Shown: positions 34,412 to 44,462 of the stretch, piece by piece | How the letters are laid out: the number at the start of each line of letters is the position of its first letter | Position numbering within the stretch: position 1 is the stretch's first letter | From: Citrobacter freundii | Lineage (GTDB): Bacteria > Bacteroidota > Bacteroidia > Chitinophagales > Chitinophagaceae | DNA length: 64,000 nucleotides | Reading direction: 5' to 3' | Assembly: GCA_003243445.1 (NCBI GenBank) | Contig: QFQQ01000035.1 | Span: 10,744 to 74,743 of the forward strand | The notes under the pieces: model-generated | What the model saw: the letters and a program-made list of their open reading frames with translations, nothing else | Told to the model about the DNA's origin: nothing | The model's database searches: none | Made by a program: the position numbers and the translations under genes

Positions 34412-37400
34412 TCACTCCCTCCTCAAACTCCTCACAGGATTCCCCATCGCCGCCTTCACCGACTGAAAACTAATCGTAAACATCGCCACCCCTATCACCA
34501 GCAACGCACCAGACACAAACAACCCCCACGAAAGCGAAATCCTATACGGATAATATTGCAGCCATTTACTCGTTGCCATCCATGCCAGCGGTATCGATAC
34601 CGCCAGCGCAATAAAGATCAATCGCAAAAAATCAACGGAAAGGATCTGCACGATCTGGCCAACAGATGCTCCCAGCACTTTACGAACCCCGATCTCCTTC
34701 ACGCGTTTCTCCGCAGCGAGTACGGACAGCCCAAACAATCCGATGCAGGAAATAAAGACCGTCAGGATCGCGCTGAAGAGCAGGATCTGTTTCCATCTCG
34801 CTTCGCTTGCATAAAGCTGTTCGTTTTCTTCCTTCTTGAACTGGTAGCCAAACGCATTTAAAGGGAATAGATCCCTGAACACCCCGGCAATGTATCGCAG
34901 GCTGGACGCTTCGCTGCCCGGTTTGATCCTGATGAAAACGGTTCCATACGCATTGGCGGGATTCATGGTGAAAAGCTGTGCGCCGATCTTTTCCGTCAAC
35001 GGTTTGTAATGATAATCTTTTACCACGCCTGCGACAGTGTACGTCTCTCCTTTTTCAAAAGTTGTTACACGCTGCCCCACCGGGTCCTTCCAGCCCGCTT
35101 CCTTTACAAACGCTTCATTCACGAGTACGGCAGCCGTTGCGTCTCCCGGATAGTTGGCTGAAAAGTTTCTGCCGGCGCTTAACGGCACTTTCAGCAGAGG
35201 CAGGAACGATTCGTCGATCGTTTCAACGGCAACATTGATTGCCTGTTCACCATTTACTTTTACCGTATTGTTATTGTCGCTGCTGTTCTTCACGGCGGCA
35301 TCTATAATGTCAGGGCTTTTGAGCAATTCCCTTTTGAACAAGGCGGCTTCACTTCGGCTTAACCCGGGTTTGTTAATGGTGATGAGATGATCATCATCAT
35401 AACCCAGGCTTTGCGAAGTGAGGTAATTAAACTGCAGGTAAATAGTAATGGAACCAATGATCAGGAAAGAAGCCAGCGCAAACTGAAAAACTACCAGGCC
35501 TTTCTGCAGGTAGTTTTTCCCGGCGAGGTTGAACCGGCTGTAAAGCGTCTGCACAGGATTGTAGTTGGACAGTACGATGGATGGGTAAAACCCGGCCAGC
35601 AGACTTGTTACAACAAACAGCAACAAATAACCGGGGATCATCCGGCCGTTAAAAAGATAAGACAGAGACAGCGCTTTGTTGGATAGCTGGCTGAAAACCG
35701 GCAATACCAACATCACAATAACGACTGCCAGCAAAAAAGCGATCAGGCATAACACAAACGATTCGCTTAAGAACTGCACACGCAATTGCGCGGTTGATCC
35801 GCCGATCACCTTGCGTATGCCGATCTCTTTGGCGCGTTTCACAGAGCGTGCAACGGTGAGGTTGACAAAATTAACGCAGGCGATCACCAGGATCAGCACC
35901 GCGATGGCGGAGAGTATATAGGAAAATGCAGGATTGCTTTTGTCCTGCAGAATTTCGTTTTCTGCCGGCACAAATTCGCCGAGATGGATAGCAGTAAGCG
36001 GCTCCAGCAGATAGCTGATGCCAATGCTCTTTACCCCGTATTTACTTTTGATCTCGCTGATGGCTTTGCTCGCATCCGATTCGAACACGGAGGCCATCTT
36101 CGCTTCAACCGCTTTTACGTCTGCACCGGGCGCGAGCACGACAAATGTGCTGAGAAATGAATTGAACCAATTCCCGTTATCGCTTTCAGTGATCGCTGAA
36201 ACCTTCAGCGGCAGCAACACCTGGAATTTGATGGAAGAATTTTGCGGGCAGTTCTTAGCGATCGCGGTGACGATATAAGAAGTGAACACGCTGTCTTCTT
36301 TGATCAGCAGGGTTTGTCCAACAGCGTTGGTATTACCAAAATACTTTCGGGATACATCTTCTGTAATCACGACCGCGTTCGGCTCCGCCAGCGCATTGGG
36401 GTTACCGCGGAGAAGCGGAAAATTAAATACCGAGAGGAAATTAGTATCCACCAGATCAACCGGCTGCGATTCCACCATATCCCTGTTTTTAATGTCCACC
36501 CTCGAGGGCTGGAACCGGACAAAGCTTTTGATCTCAGGGATCTTTGCGGAGAACCGGGGACCGGGGAAATAGCCGGTATAGCTTCCGGTGGAGACGCGGC
36601 CATCATCCCTGGTGTTCTGCTTGTCGATGCGGTAGATCTGGCCGGCATGGTGGTGAAAGCGATCATAGCTCAGTTCATCCTGAACGTAGAGCATGATCAG
36701 GATCGAACAGGCCAGCCCGATGGAGAGCCCGGCGATATTGATCAACGAATAAGTTTTATACCGCAGCAAATTCCTGAAAGCGGTCTTCCAATAATTCCTG
36801 TACATACGATAGCTGTTTAAATTTACCGGAACCGGTTGTAGCACGGGTTCACGATTCAATATTAACAGCCTGGACAGGACCTTTCGCCTCGAATTATAAG
36901 TTGGGCGCTCTTTTTCCACCTGCTTTTTGTATTCCGTTGGGCTTTTGCCGGTCATTTCTTTAAAAATTCGGTTGAAGCTGGTCTTGGAATTAAAACCCGC
37001 TTCAAACCCGATGCCCAGCAGGGTCATATTCTCATAAGCCGGGTCAGCGATCTTACGGGCCGCATCAACCACCCGGTATTCATTGATGAAATCATTGAAA
37101 CTTTTTTTGACGGCCGTATTGATGAGTCGGGATAGTTCATGTGGCGTCATTCCGACTTTCCCGGCCAGTTTAGGCAGACTTAAATCCGGATCTTCAAAAT
37201 AGCGCCGGGCTTCCATTTGCTGTTTGAGCCAGCTGGCTTTTGCTTTCAAATGAAGAGGAACCGGTGGGCTGGTTCCATCGGACAGAAGACCCGGGCTTTG
37301 CTGCGGTTGAAGCAACGCGGCCGCAGCTGTCCAGATCAGCATCACCATAAAAAAGATATAGAACGAGTAGTGGACTGGCGGACCTGGTTCGCCGTGATAA

Positions 37401-37948
37401 AGGGTCAGGTCCAATACAGCACAAACGAGCCAGCCTATCCAAAGAAAGGTGGATGCTTTCAGCAGACGGCGGAGCCATCGGTATTCAAGCAGGGACCGGT
37501 CCATCAGGGAAGGTTGCAACCTGGTGTCATACGTCTTGATACGGCGATCGCATAGGCGTAGGTAGATGAGGTTGGAAACAACGATCAGGAGCTGCAGCAC
37601 GGGGTTTAGCTGGTGGAATAGATTTGTTTGATAGGTGGGTTGACCCGTGCGGTGGCCTTCGATTATTTCCAGCACAAGTGCCAGGAGTTCCAGCAACACA
37701 GGTGTAAAGTAAAGCAGGTCTTTGCTCCTGAACTTGTGTGCAGGATCAGTCAGTTTCAATACATACAGGTAGAATAACGGACCGAGTGCGAGCAGCCATT
37801 GGGTGGGAAGCCAGTCCCAGTGGGCGATGTATTGATGCAGGTCGATATCGATCGCTACGATCCGCATCATCCAAAGGATCATAACGAGGAGTGCGAGGCT
37901 GAGTCGGCGGTTGGCGTTGCGATTAGCGGAGCGGGAGAACCATAGCAC
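34412..37948 (-). CDS. 7TM sensor + AraC-type HTH fused to FtsX/MacB-like ABC permease
   Basis: 1178 residues in one frame. Residues ~1-220 hold several membrane helices. Residues ~240-345 are an AraC-type HTH (LSRLINTAVKKSFNDFINEYRVVDAARKI; LLGIGFEAGFNSKTSFNRIFKEMTGKSPTEYKK). From ~380 (MYRNYWKTAFRNLLRYKTYSLINIAGLSIGLA) to the end it is a full two-unit MacB_PCD/FtsX permease. Such permeases are normally separate ~800-residue proteins. The only standard start is GTG 37948, yet about 40 in-frame codons upstream encode a membrane-like helix (YDLFLLATIFAGITFTWV) with no start codon, so the true start is unclear. No ATPase gene adjoins it. Confidence 0.75.
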   Translation of the reverse strand: MLWFSRSANRNANRRLSLALLVMILWMMRIVAIDIDLHQYIAHWDWLPTQWLLALGPLFYLYVLKLTDPAHKFRSKDLLYFTPVLLELLALVLEIIEGHRTGQPTYQTNLFHQLNPVLQLLIVVSNLIYLRLCDRRIKTYDTRLQPSLMDRSLLEYRWLRRLLKASTFLWIGWLVCAVLDLTLYHGEPGPPVHYSFYIFFMVMLIWTAAAALLQPQQSPGLLSDGTSPPVPLHLKAKASWLKQQMEARRYFEDPDLSLPKLAGKVGMTPHELSRLINTAVKKSFNDFINEYRVVDAARKIADPAYENMTLLGIGFEAGFNSKTSFNRIFKEMTGKSPTEYKKQVEKERPTYNSRRKVLSRLLILNREPVLQPVPVNLNSYRMYRNYWKTAFRNLLRYKTYSLINIAGLSIGLACSILIMLYVQDELSYDRFHHHAGQIYRIDKQNTRDDGRVSTGSYTGYFPGPRFSAKIPEIKSFVRFQPSRVDIKNRDMVESQPVDLVDTNFLSVFNFPLLRGNPNALAEPNAVVITEDVSRKYFGNTNAVGQTLLIKEDSVFTSYIVTAIAKNCPQNSSIKFQVLLPLKVSAITESDNGNWFNSFLSTFVVLAPGADVKAVEAKMASVFESDASKAISEIKSKYGVKSIGISYLLEPLTAIHLGEFVPAENEILQDKSNPAFSYILSAIAVLILVIACVNFVNLTVARSVKRAKEIGIRKVIGGSTAQLRVQFLSESFVLCLIAFLLAVVIVMLVLPVFSQLSNKALSLSYLFNGRMIPGYLLLFVVTSLLAGFYPSIVLSNYNPVQTLYSRFNLAGKNYLQKGLVVFQFALASFLIIGSITIYLQFNYLTSQSLGYDDDHLITINKPGLSRSEAALFKRELLKSPDIIDAAVKNSSDNNNTVKVNGEQAINVAVETIDESFLPLLKVPLSAGRNFSANYPGDATAAVLVNEAFVKEAGWKDPVGQRVTTFEKGETYTVAGVVKDYHYKPLTEKIGAQLFTMNPANAYGTVFIRIKPGSEASSLRYIAGVFRDLFPLNAFGYQFKKEENEQLYASEARWKQILLFSAILTVFISCIGLFGLSVLAAEKRVKEIGVRKVLGASVGQIVQILSVDFLRLIFIALAVSIPLAWMATSKWLQYYPYRISLSWGLFVSGALLVIGVAMFTISFQSVKAAMGNPVRSLRRE

Positions 37949-38102
37949 CCAGGTAAAGGTGATGCCGGCAAAGATGGTTGCGAGTAGGAACAGATCGTAT
38001 AGGGTGATATGGAAGGCGTAATTGTTCAGGGAGTCGCGGTATTTGTTGGCTGGCCGATGGTTATAATTTAGACGGATGGGAAGAAAGGTTTGTTACAACT
38101 TA

Positions 38103-38704
38103 TTCATCTGCGGTCTTAATGCGCAAAACAATCCCCGGTGACAACAGGTAACCAAATATCGATTGAAGTACCGCTACGCAAAGGATGCCAAAGATCAAAA
38201 AATTAACTTAGGTTCTTATCAATTTAGGTATTCGAAAATCAATCCAATAAATACGAACTCAATATGAGTTAGTTCACGGCAACATAGTTTTGACCTGATT
38301 ATGATGGGAAAAACCGAAACGACAGTCATAAACATTCAAATCATCAGATCGCAGAATTCTTACCCGGTCAAATTATACAATATTTTGAGTTTGATGGACT
38401 GCTATTCAAATGCATCATATATCGACAGTGAAAATATCCCGAAAAAACCGTGTAAACACCCTTGCCATTTTTTAAAAAGGCGTTTATCTTTAAAAGACTC
38501 CTTACCCAGTAAGCTTATCCTAGTCCTCCTATAGCTTTCGACGTTTCTTCACCCTTAGAATTCTGTAAGCTAGTCTGTTTCTTCTATTACTGTCAAAATC
38601 CTGCCCTAAATAATATAAATGAAAATTTATTCGCTCGTTATGAAAATAGCGACTGCGAGTTGTCTTTATGGAACAATTCATCCCAACATAAACTATATAT
38701 AATC
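38103..38704. other. Intergenic region upstream of lipoprotein operon
   Basis: About 600 bp with no supported gene. It contains ACCGTGTAAACACCC (about 38448-38462), similar to the palindrome near 26015. A 77-codon frame at 38301 is unconvincing. Confidence 0.5.
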
Positions 38705-39595
38705 ATGAAATTAAAAGCCCTTCTTCCATTGCTCATCGCTGCGCTACCTTTATTCACAATGTGCAATTCTAGCGAAAAAGGCATTGACATTGTTGAACCA
38801 GTTGACGCTGATACTCTTATTGAACGGACGAATGCCATGACTCTAAGTGATACCACAGGAGAGTTTGTTTCCACTGCTGGCGCGCCTTCGATCTGGCAAT
38901 CATTCGAGGCATTCTTTAAAACATGTGTTAAAAATTCTCAAATTAAAGACTATGGCTTATTCAGCAAATATGATCTCCTCTATCTCGGACCTACAAATGC
39001 CAAGTATCTGGGAACGATCTATTCAAGTAATGGTGTCGAAACGAAAACGGAATTGACACAGTGGGTTAGCGCCGATGAAATGTCAAAATTTATATCTAAA
39101 GGAATACCTGTTCCGAGTTGTGACATTTCCCAGGTAAAAGAGCAATTCATTTCTATTGCGTTAGGCAGAATCCCATTCAATAATAGTGATAGTACATTAA
39201 AGTTCGTGCTGAGCAATAGAGATACAATAGTAAATTCAGTCGGCTCTTGGACGATCGATGAAATCAATACCTCAAATTTTATAAGATACATCAATGAAAA
39301 TGCTAGTAAACCAGATATAAAATTCTATAAGGATGTTTTGACCAAAAAAAATAATGTCGTAGCATTCAAAGTTGTGAAAGTATCAGGATTTCAGGCTGAT
39401 TTAAAATACAGGAACGATCTAAACATTGGTGTAAATCTGAATATTCCAATAACAGCTACAAAAGCTATTAGCGGCGCTGATTCCATCCTTTGTAACCTTC
39501 GCTTCACAAGAACAGATAATAAAACCGTCCACATGGAAAGCAACGGAGAATTCTATGCTTTTGCGTTGGTTATGAAAGGCAAAAAGGTGAACTAA
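38705..39595 (+). CDS. Lipoprotein, unknown, paired with C1 peptidase
   Basis: 296 residues from ATG 38705 (MKLKALLPLLIAALPLFTMC); the ATG at 38660 would bury the signal. The lipobox LFTMC predicts a lipid-anchored cysteine at residue 20. The mature part is beta-rich with no domain I know. The next gene starts 1 bp after the stop, so the two are an operon; the lipoprotein may be a partner or inhibitor of that peptidase (inference). Confidence 0.75.
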   Translation: MKLKALLPLLIAALPLFTMCNSSEKGIDIVEPVDADTLIERTNAMTLSDTTGEFVSTAGAPSIWQSFEAFFKTCVKNSQIKDYGLFSKYDLLYLGPTNAKYLGTIYSSNGVETKTELTQWVSADEMSKFISKGIPVPSCDISQVKEQFISIALGRIPFNNSDSTLKFVLSNRDTIVNSVGSWTIDEINTSNFIRYINENASKPDIKFYKDVLTKKNNVVAFKVVKVSGFQADLKYRNDLNIGVNLNIPITATKAISGADSILCNLRFTRTDNKTVHMESNGEFYAFALVMKGKKVN

Positions 39596-39596
39596 G

Positions 39597-41270
39597 ATGA
39601 AAATTATACTTATTGCACTAGCAGTAACAGCGGCAACATCAGCAGTGCGAGGACAGAGCTGTTGCGACAGCCTGTTTTCATCGATGGGCAAATATGTCAA
39701 AAGTCCAGATAGTATCAGGCAAAAAATTCCTACTGATGATATCTTCAGATCAGATACTGTTGCCGGAGATAAAACAAATCTGGCAAAGCGGATCAAAGAT
39801 TTTTACCGGGGATCCGATCAACAAATCTTTACACCATCAGAAGACTCTTCAGTCATGTGGTTTGGAAAAGTCACTAATTCTTCGATCCAATGGCTGGGAA
39901 TCGCAACAAATTTACCAACCAGATTTGAACAACAATCGCGAATCCAACCAAGTAATAAATGGATACAGTCAGGATTAAATGGTATTAATAGCGCTGAAAA
40001 GATCAAGAACATGGATATCTTTTCTGAGGCTGAAGATTTTGACAAGTCCGTTGGCAGTGACATTGCTATTTACCAGGGCTCGTCTGCACTTTCGGATTTG
40101 AATTTCAATTTAACAACAACCGAACTCGTGCCTATTTCTAATGGTATAATTGCACTCAAGCCCAGCATTTACACAAAAATGATGGACAACCTTCCCTATA
40201 TTGGTAATCAAGGTAATATTTATTCGTGCTCAGCCTGGGCAGTGGCTGCATTAAAATCAGTCACTGACAATATTCAATCAAAACGAGTATTTCCAAAGGA
40301 GAAAAATAACACTGAAACATTTTACAGCCCTTCTTTCATTTTTACAGCCTCCAAGATGAATACAGGAATTTCTGCATGCGGCGAAGGAATTGACTTGCTG
40401 GAGGCAATGAAAATTCTGAACGAAAAAGGTTGTGTGACATTTCAACAGTGGCCATACTATAGAAATAATATTAACTGTGTTCTACCGGCGCTTACATCTG
40501 ACATCTTAAACATCGCTGCTTCTAACAAAATTGATATTTTTCGGCATGCTAGGCCAGACCTACTAGAATTCCAGTATTTGCTCAGTCATAATGTTCCAAT
40601 TGCTGTAGAAGTCTTCATTGATAACGATTTTACACAAAAAGGTTTTAAGCCGTTATGGAGTGATTCTAATCCATTTATCTGGTCAAAGTTTGGTTCAAGT
40701 ACTGATTCACGTAACACCAAGTTGCACTCAATGCTGTGCATTGGATATAGTGATAACATTGGATCATTTTTGATGGTCAACTCCTTTGGGCCTGAATTTG
40801 GCAACCGGGGTGCATTTTGGATCGACTATGAATTTTTTTTTGAAATACTTAGTGACGCTTATTATATCAAAACCCCAGAACTGGAAGCTAAAATAAAGGG
40901 CGATAAAAGCCTTATTCAGAAGCTAAGAACCTTTCATGTAAGCAATGCTCAACAGTCTACCTTCCTGCTTAAGGAAAACACAAATGCAAAATTATACCTG
41001 GGTGTTAAATGGAAGATAGAAAAGATTGTGCTTAATCCGGCTCAACGTGTAGTTGTTTTAAAAGCAAGAAAACCCGATGGTGTAATTATACGCCAAAAAA
41101 TACCGGTAGGTACGGGTTTAGCTACATACTTCACCTATGACAACGCTCAATATTTTATCGAACTAGTAAATTTAAAAGCCGCAGCAACGAATAGCAATTA
41201 CTATTGGTTCAAGGAGCCTGCGTCTGCAGAAATTAAGGTCACAAAACTGCCAGTCAACACCCTACCCTGA
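39597..41270 (+). CDS. Exported papain-like (C1) cysteine peptidase
   Basis: 557 residues. Signal LIALAVTAATSAVRGQ. The papain triad is clear: GNQGNIYSCSAWA (Cys211), KLHSMLCIGY (His377) and MVNSFGPEFGNRG (Asn395). The N-terminal ~190 residues may act as a propeptide; the C-terminal ~120 are beta-rich. It is in an operon with the preceding lipoprotein. Confidence 0.85.
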   Translation: MKIILIALAVTAATSAVRGQSCCDSLFSSMGKYVKSPDSIRQKIPTDDIFRSDTVAGDKTNLAKRIKDFYRGSDQQIFTPSEDSSVMWFGKVTNSSIQWLGIATNLPTRFEQQSRIQPSNKWIQSGLNGINSAEKIKNMDIFSEAEDFDKSVGSDIAIYQGSSALSDLNFNLTTTELVPISNGIIALKPSIYTKMMDNLPYIGNQGNIYSCSAWAVAALKSVTDNIQSKRVFPKEKNNTETFYSPSFIFTASKMNTGISACGEGIDLLEAMKILNEKGCVTFQQWPYYRNNINCVLPALTSDILNIAASNKIDIFRHARPDLLEFQYLLSHNVPIAVEVFIDNDFTQKGFKPLWSDSNPFIWSKFGSSTDSRNTKLHSMLCIGYSDNIGSFLMVNSFGPEFGNRGAFWIDYEFFFEILSDAYYIKTPELEAKIKGDKSLIQKLRTFHVSNAQQSTFLLKENTNAKLYLGVKWKIEKIVLNPAQRVVVLKARKPDGVIIRQKIPVGTGLATYFTYDNAQYFIELVNLKAAATNSNYYWFKEPASAEIKVTKLPVNTLP

Positions 41271-41410
41271 AAATATTGAAAAAAATAAGGTAATTTTCAT
41301 AAATGCAATACGGCATCTGTCCTTCGCTTCTCTGAGAAGGCAAAAAACCCGTTCGACGAATTAAAACCAACATTGAACTTAACCGTCTCATTAAGCCAAC
41401 AAGTCTATTC

Positions 41411-41636
41411 CAATGTAATTTAGTTAAGTCTTCGGCGGATTGTCATCCCGGCACCGCCTACGCCAAGCTTCAGCGGGCAGGCCAGGTAAATTTAGATCAC
41501 CATCGAACTTAGTGTAAGCTAGAGCCGGGATCTCCGCAATGAGGAGCTCCCGGCTCTGGCAGCTTTAAATTTGCATCAAACATTAGGTCGCCCGGCCGGG
41601 ATGACAAACTTTTTGCTCCTTAACTAAACGACATTG
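41411..41636. repeat. Hairpin element, CAATG...CATTG family, copy 2
   Basis: Ends CAATGTAATTTAGTTAAG and CTTAACTAAACGACATTG. Interior modules AGAGCCGGGA...TCCCGGCTCT and TGTCATCCCGG...CCGGGATGACA match the palindrome at 12990-13262. The flanks AAGTCTATTC and AATTCTATTC agree in 9 of 10 positions, a likely target-site duplication. The right flank overlaps the stop codon of the gene at 41641. Confidence 0.9.
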
Positions 41637-41640
41637 AATT

Positions 41641-42651
41641 CTATTCCGAAATCTTCGGCCCCAAAAAATCAATCCTGTCCCCTTCTACAACAATTAACCC
41701 AGTATGATTACCCCTCGTCCTGTAGGCCACAAAAGGGGATCCACCTGTCAACTTATATACAGACACTTTCTTATTCCCAGCCTCAATCACCTGCACTTGA
41801 TGAAAAGGAATTCTCTCTCTAAGCAGTGTATCCACGGTTATCGTTGTATCGCCCCTATGCACAGATAAAATGGTCGCCTTAGGTCTGGTTAAAACAGAGT
41901 AAAGGCTGTCTCTATAAGGAAAAGTCACCAAAGACATTGCATTGAAATCATCGTATACACGAACATCGCCAACGTTGCTCTTTAACCAATAGTTTCGCAA
42001 GCTGTCGACAGAGACATACCAGTTACAGTGGTTTTTCAACTTTTCACCACTGATCTCATACAATGTCCGGGGATCCTTCACAAACAGAAAACTCATGTGA
42101 TCACCCATGTGCGCGAGATTATTACAAACGACATACTGTTCACCAAACTGCAACACCTGAGACGGACAGGTAGCGAAATAAGAAAAGGTTCTTTCCGTTT
42201 TTTTATCACGGAAGAAAATTGCTCCGCCGAACTCACCCACACAACATCCATGTACCAGGAAATTGCTATCCTCCAGGAAAACATCCCCATAAGTTGTTCG
42301 ATTTGCTTTATACGGGATGGCTTCAATATCCGGGTTCAGATAATAGTAATGATCTTTATTGCCGGCAAAAACAGTGTCATGATACGTAAATAGCCATTCC
42401 GCTTTTACATTAGACAGGCTCTTTTCAATCGCGGCTTCACGTTTGTACTCATCGTTCAAAACAGACAGTTTACCGTTTTCCTGCAAAAGCAATAAATGAC
42501 CATTTAGATAGGCTATTGACTGAACAGTTGTATCCACCGGTAGATAAAGCCGTCTTACTGCAAAATGGTTTTCCAGCCTCTGCCTTGTTCCGGCCGGCCT
42601 GCAAGACGTTAATGCTATTAAAAGGAAAATAGATGCAGAAAGTAGCTTCAT
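41641..42651 (-). CDS. Lipoprotein, unknown, possibly propeller-like
   Basis: 336 residues from ATG 42651 (MKLLSASIFLLIALTSC). The lipobox LTSC puts the lipidated Cys at residue 17. The mature part shows repeated beta-strand blocks (LNGHLLLLQENGKLSVLNDE; YVVCNNLAHMGDHMSFLFV), suggestive of a beta-propeller. Function unknown. Confidence 0.72.
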   Translation of the reverse strand: MKLLSASIFLLIALTSCRPAGTRQRLENHFAVRRLYLPVDTTVQSIAYLNGHLLLLQENGKLSVLNDEYKREAAIEKSLSNVKAEWLFTYHDTVFAGNKDHYYYLNPDIEAIPYKANRTTYGDVFLEDSNFLVHGCCVGEFGGAIFFRDKKTERTFSYFATCPSQVLQFGEQYVVCNNLAHMGDHMSFLFVKDPRTLYEISGEKLKNHCNWYVSVDSLRNYWLKSNVGDVRVYDDFNAMSLVTFPYRDSLYSVLTRPKATILSVHRGDTTITVDTLLRERIPFHQVQVIEAGNKKVSVYKLTGGSPFVAYRTRGNHTGLIVVEGDRIDFLGPKISE

Positions 42652-43052
42652 TTGCCAAAGAGGATTTAAGCAATAAACGAAATAGAACATTCAAAATTGT
42701 GGATTGCCGGGTCGTGTGAATGAACATATAATGTCGACTCATTTACCACATGCAGAAAGTTATCCGGAGATAAACGACTGCGTTCAAAATGATTCATACC
42801 CCACATATATCTTATCATTGAAGAAGTTGTAGACGTAAAATAACACAACAATAAGAAAGGAATAATAGTCTCAGGTTTTTGTTTAATTGTCTCTAGGTAT
42901 GCCGCCCCATTTCTCCCGTCACATTATCCCATAAAATGGGACAGCGTTAAAACATAGCCAAAACGAAAACTCATCACAATCAACAAACCCCATCTATCGT
43001 TACCATCTGTCCTACCCGTCTTTTTTACTCATCACCCAACCACCCTTGCTTC
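42652..43052. other. Intergenic region between divergent genes
   Basis: About 400 bp holding both promoters. TCCCATAAAATGGGA is a small palindrome near 42927-42943. No gene is supported. Confidence 0.5.
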
Positions 43053-43970
43053 ATGAACCGCATACTCTTTCCCGTTTTCACCCTTTGTCTGTTGCAACTC
43101 CTTTTTGCCTGCAAGAACAGCAATACTGCCTCAAACAACGTATTAACCATCGCCAATGAAGCACTTCTCAACTCGATCGCTTCCACTGAAAGTGCAACAG
43201 AAAACGTACTTCTTGCATTCCAGGAAAAGAAAGCTGACCCATTCACTGCCGATAAAGCAAAGTTCTTTGAGCCAACCCTTCTTACCGTAGATAACCAGGC
43301 AAACGATCTTGTCAGCAGAATAGAACGGATCAAAGATGAAGTATGGAAAGAACGGAATAACCGGACAGTCAGCGGCAAGATCCTGAAGCAGACAGACAGT
43401 CTGCCGGCCATGATATTATCCTTTCGCAACTTCATCAGACAGACGAATCCTTATCTCGCAGGTGAAGCAAAAAGAAAGCCCATACTGTTTGCCGAAAAGT
43501 TTGATCAGCAGATCATCAATGGAGAATCTGTTAACAAGCTGCTGTTTGAATCCACCTCTCCACTGGAAACCACTTTATTGCTTAGCCGGTTTCAATTGAG
43601 CATTCGCGAATTAGCGCTCGGTAACGCGGTTACCCTTCTTGAGAATACCGCCCGCCGTTCACTGATCTGCACATTCATTATGCCGTTGATCAGCCAAAGC
43701 CACCAGGTGCTTCGACCTAATGGTCAATTGACCCTTGATATCGCATTGGGTGAGATCAGGTACAATGGATTACAAAAAGTAACAGCAAATGGAAAAGAAG
43801 TTCCGCAGGATGAAAAAGGTATTTGTAAAGCAACTTTCACCGCGCCTGCAACTCCGGGAAAATACAGCATACCTGTTGTGGCCAGTTATACGGACCAGGA
43901 CGGAAAAGAGTGGATGATAAAGAAAGATATCCAATATGAAGTGACGGCCTGTGAAGGAAAAGACAAGTAA
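43053..43970 (+). CDS. GldM-like lipoprotein
   Basis: 305 residues. Lipoprotein signal (LCLLQLLFAC). The N-terminal helical region (LNSIASTESATENVLLAF) and the Ig-like C-terminal domain (ITANGKEV-type loop, CKATFTAPATPGKYSIPVVASYTDQDGKEW) resemble parts of gliding/T9SS protein GldM, but the protein is shorter and lacks the usual cytoplasmic-membrane helix. I cannot say it takes part in T9SS. Confidence 0.6.
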   Translation: MNRILFPVFTLCLLQLLFACKNSNTASNNVLTIANEALLNSIASTESATENVLLAFQEKKADPFTADKAKFFEPTLLTVDNQANDLVSRIERIKDEVWKERNNRTVSGKILKQTDSLPAMILSFRNFIRQTNPYLAGEAKRKPILFAEKFDQQIINGESVNKLLFESTSPLETTLLLSRFQLSIRELALGNAVTLLENTARRSLICTFIMPLISQSHQVLRPNGQLTLDIALGEIRYNGLQKVTANGKEVPQDEKGICKATFTAPATPGKYSIPVVASYTDQDGKEWMIKKDIQYEVTACEGKDK

Positions 43971-44000
43971 GCCTGTTCTTCAGAGCACAGATCATTCACA

Positions 44001-44230
44001 CTTCCAAAGCCGGCAAACTTTTCCGCACGGGCCTGCTCCCATAACCCGTCAGGTTAAAAAAGGACTGACGGCTATAGGGCCTGCTCCGCACGCAAAAGAT
44101 CTGTGTGGCCCTGCCTGCTGATACCCGGGACACAACTTGATATACTCTTGGATGGCTTAAAGCTTTGAAATGAAGAATAAGAAAATGAACGGAATGGAAA
44201 TAATGGAGATAGAAGCTGCAAAGTGTCTGA
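44001..44230 (+). pseudogene. Decayed copy of the gene at 32853, interrupted by a palindrome
   Basis: CCGGCAAACTT and CCGCAC at the left and AAATGAAGAATAAGAA, ATGAACGGAATGGA at the right match the gene at 32853 (around 33040 and 33580). The middle ~480 bp are missing and the frame is broken. A 37-bp palindrome-bearing insert (44040-44076) flanked by GGGCCTGCTCC direct repeats lies in the left part. Confidence 0.8.
44029..44087. mobile_element. Small palindrome flanked by 11-bp direct repeats
   Basis: GGGCCTGCTCC occurs at 44029-44039 and 44077-44087. Between them lies ATAACCCGTCAG ... CTGACGGCTAT, a short hairpin. The arrangement looks like insertion of a minimal hairpin element with target duplication. 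Confidence 0.65.
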
Positions 44231-44462
44231 CATCTTCTGTTTCCTCCCAGGTAAGACTAACCTAAAGTTGATGCCTTACCCACTACACTACACGCAACCG
44301 CATACAAATAAATAAAAACAATCAATAAGATAATGGCAACGATCATTAAAACACGCATCCACATAAATTTTGGTATAGTTAACAGCAGTAAGAAGCACGT
44401 GTCAATAAATTCCATAGACGGAAGATCTACCCCGGAATAATCATTATCTTACTTCTTGAATT
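44231..44462. other. Intergenic stretch, nothing recognised
   Basis: 230 bp between the decayed gene and the gene at 44463. No hairpin or promoter match stands out. Confidence 0.4.

Noticed and set aside
38301..38534. 77-codon frame upstream of the lipoprotein
   Set aside because: No signal, domain or promoter; sits on the CCGTGTAAACAC region.
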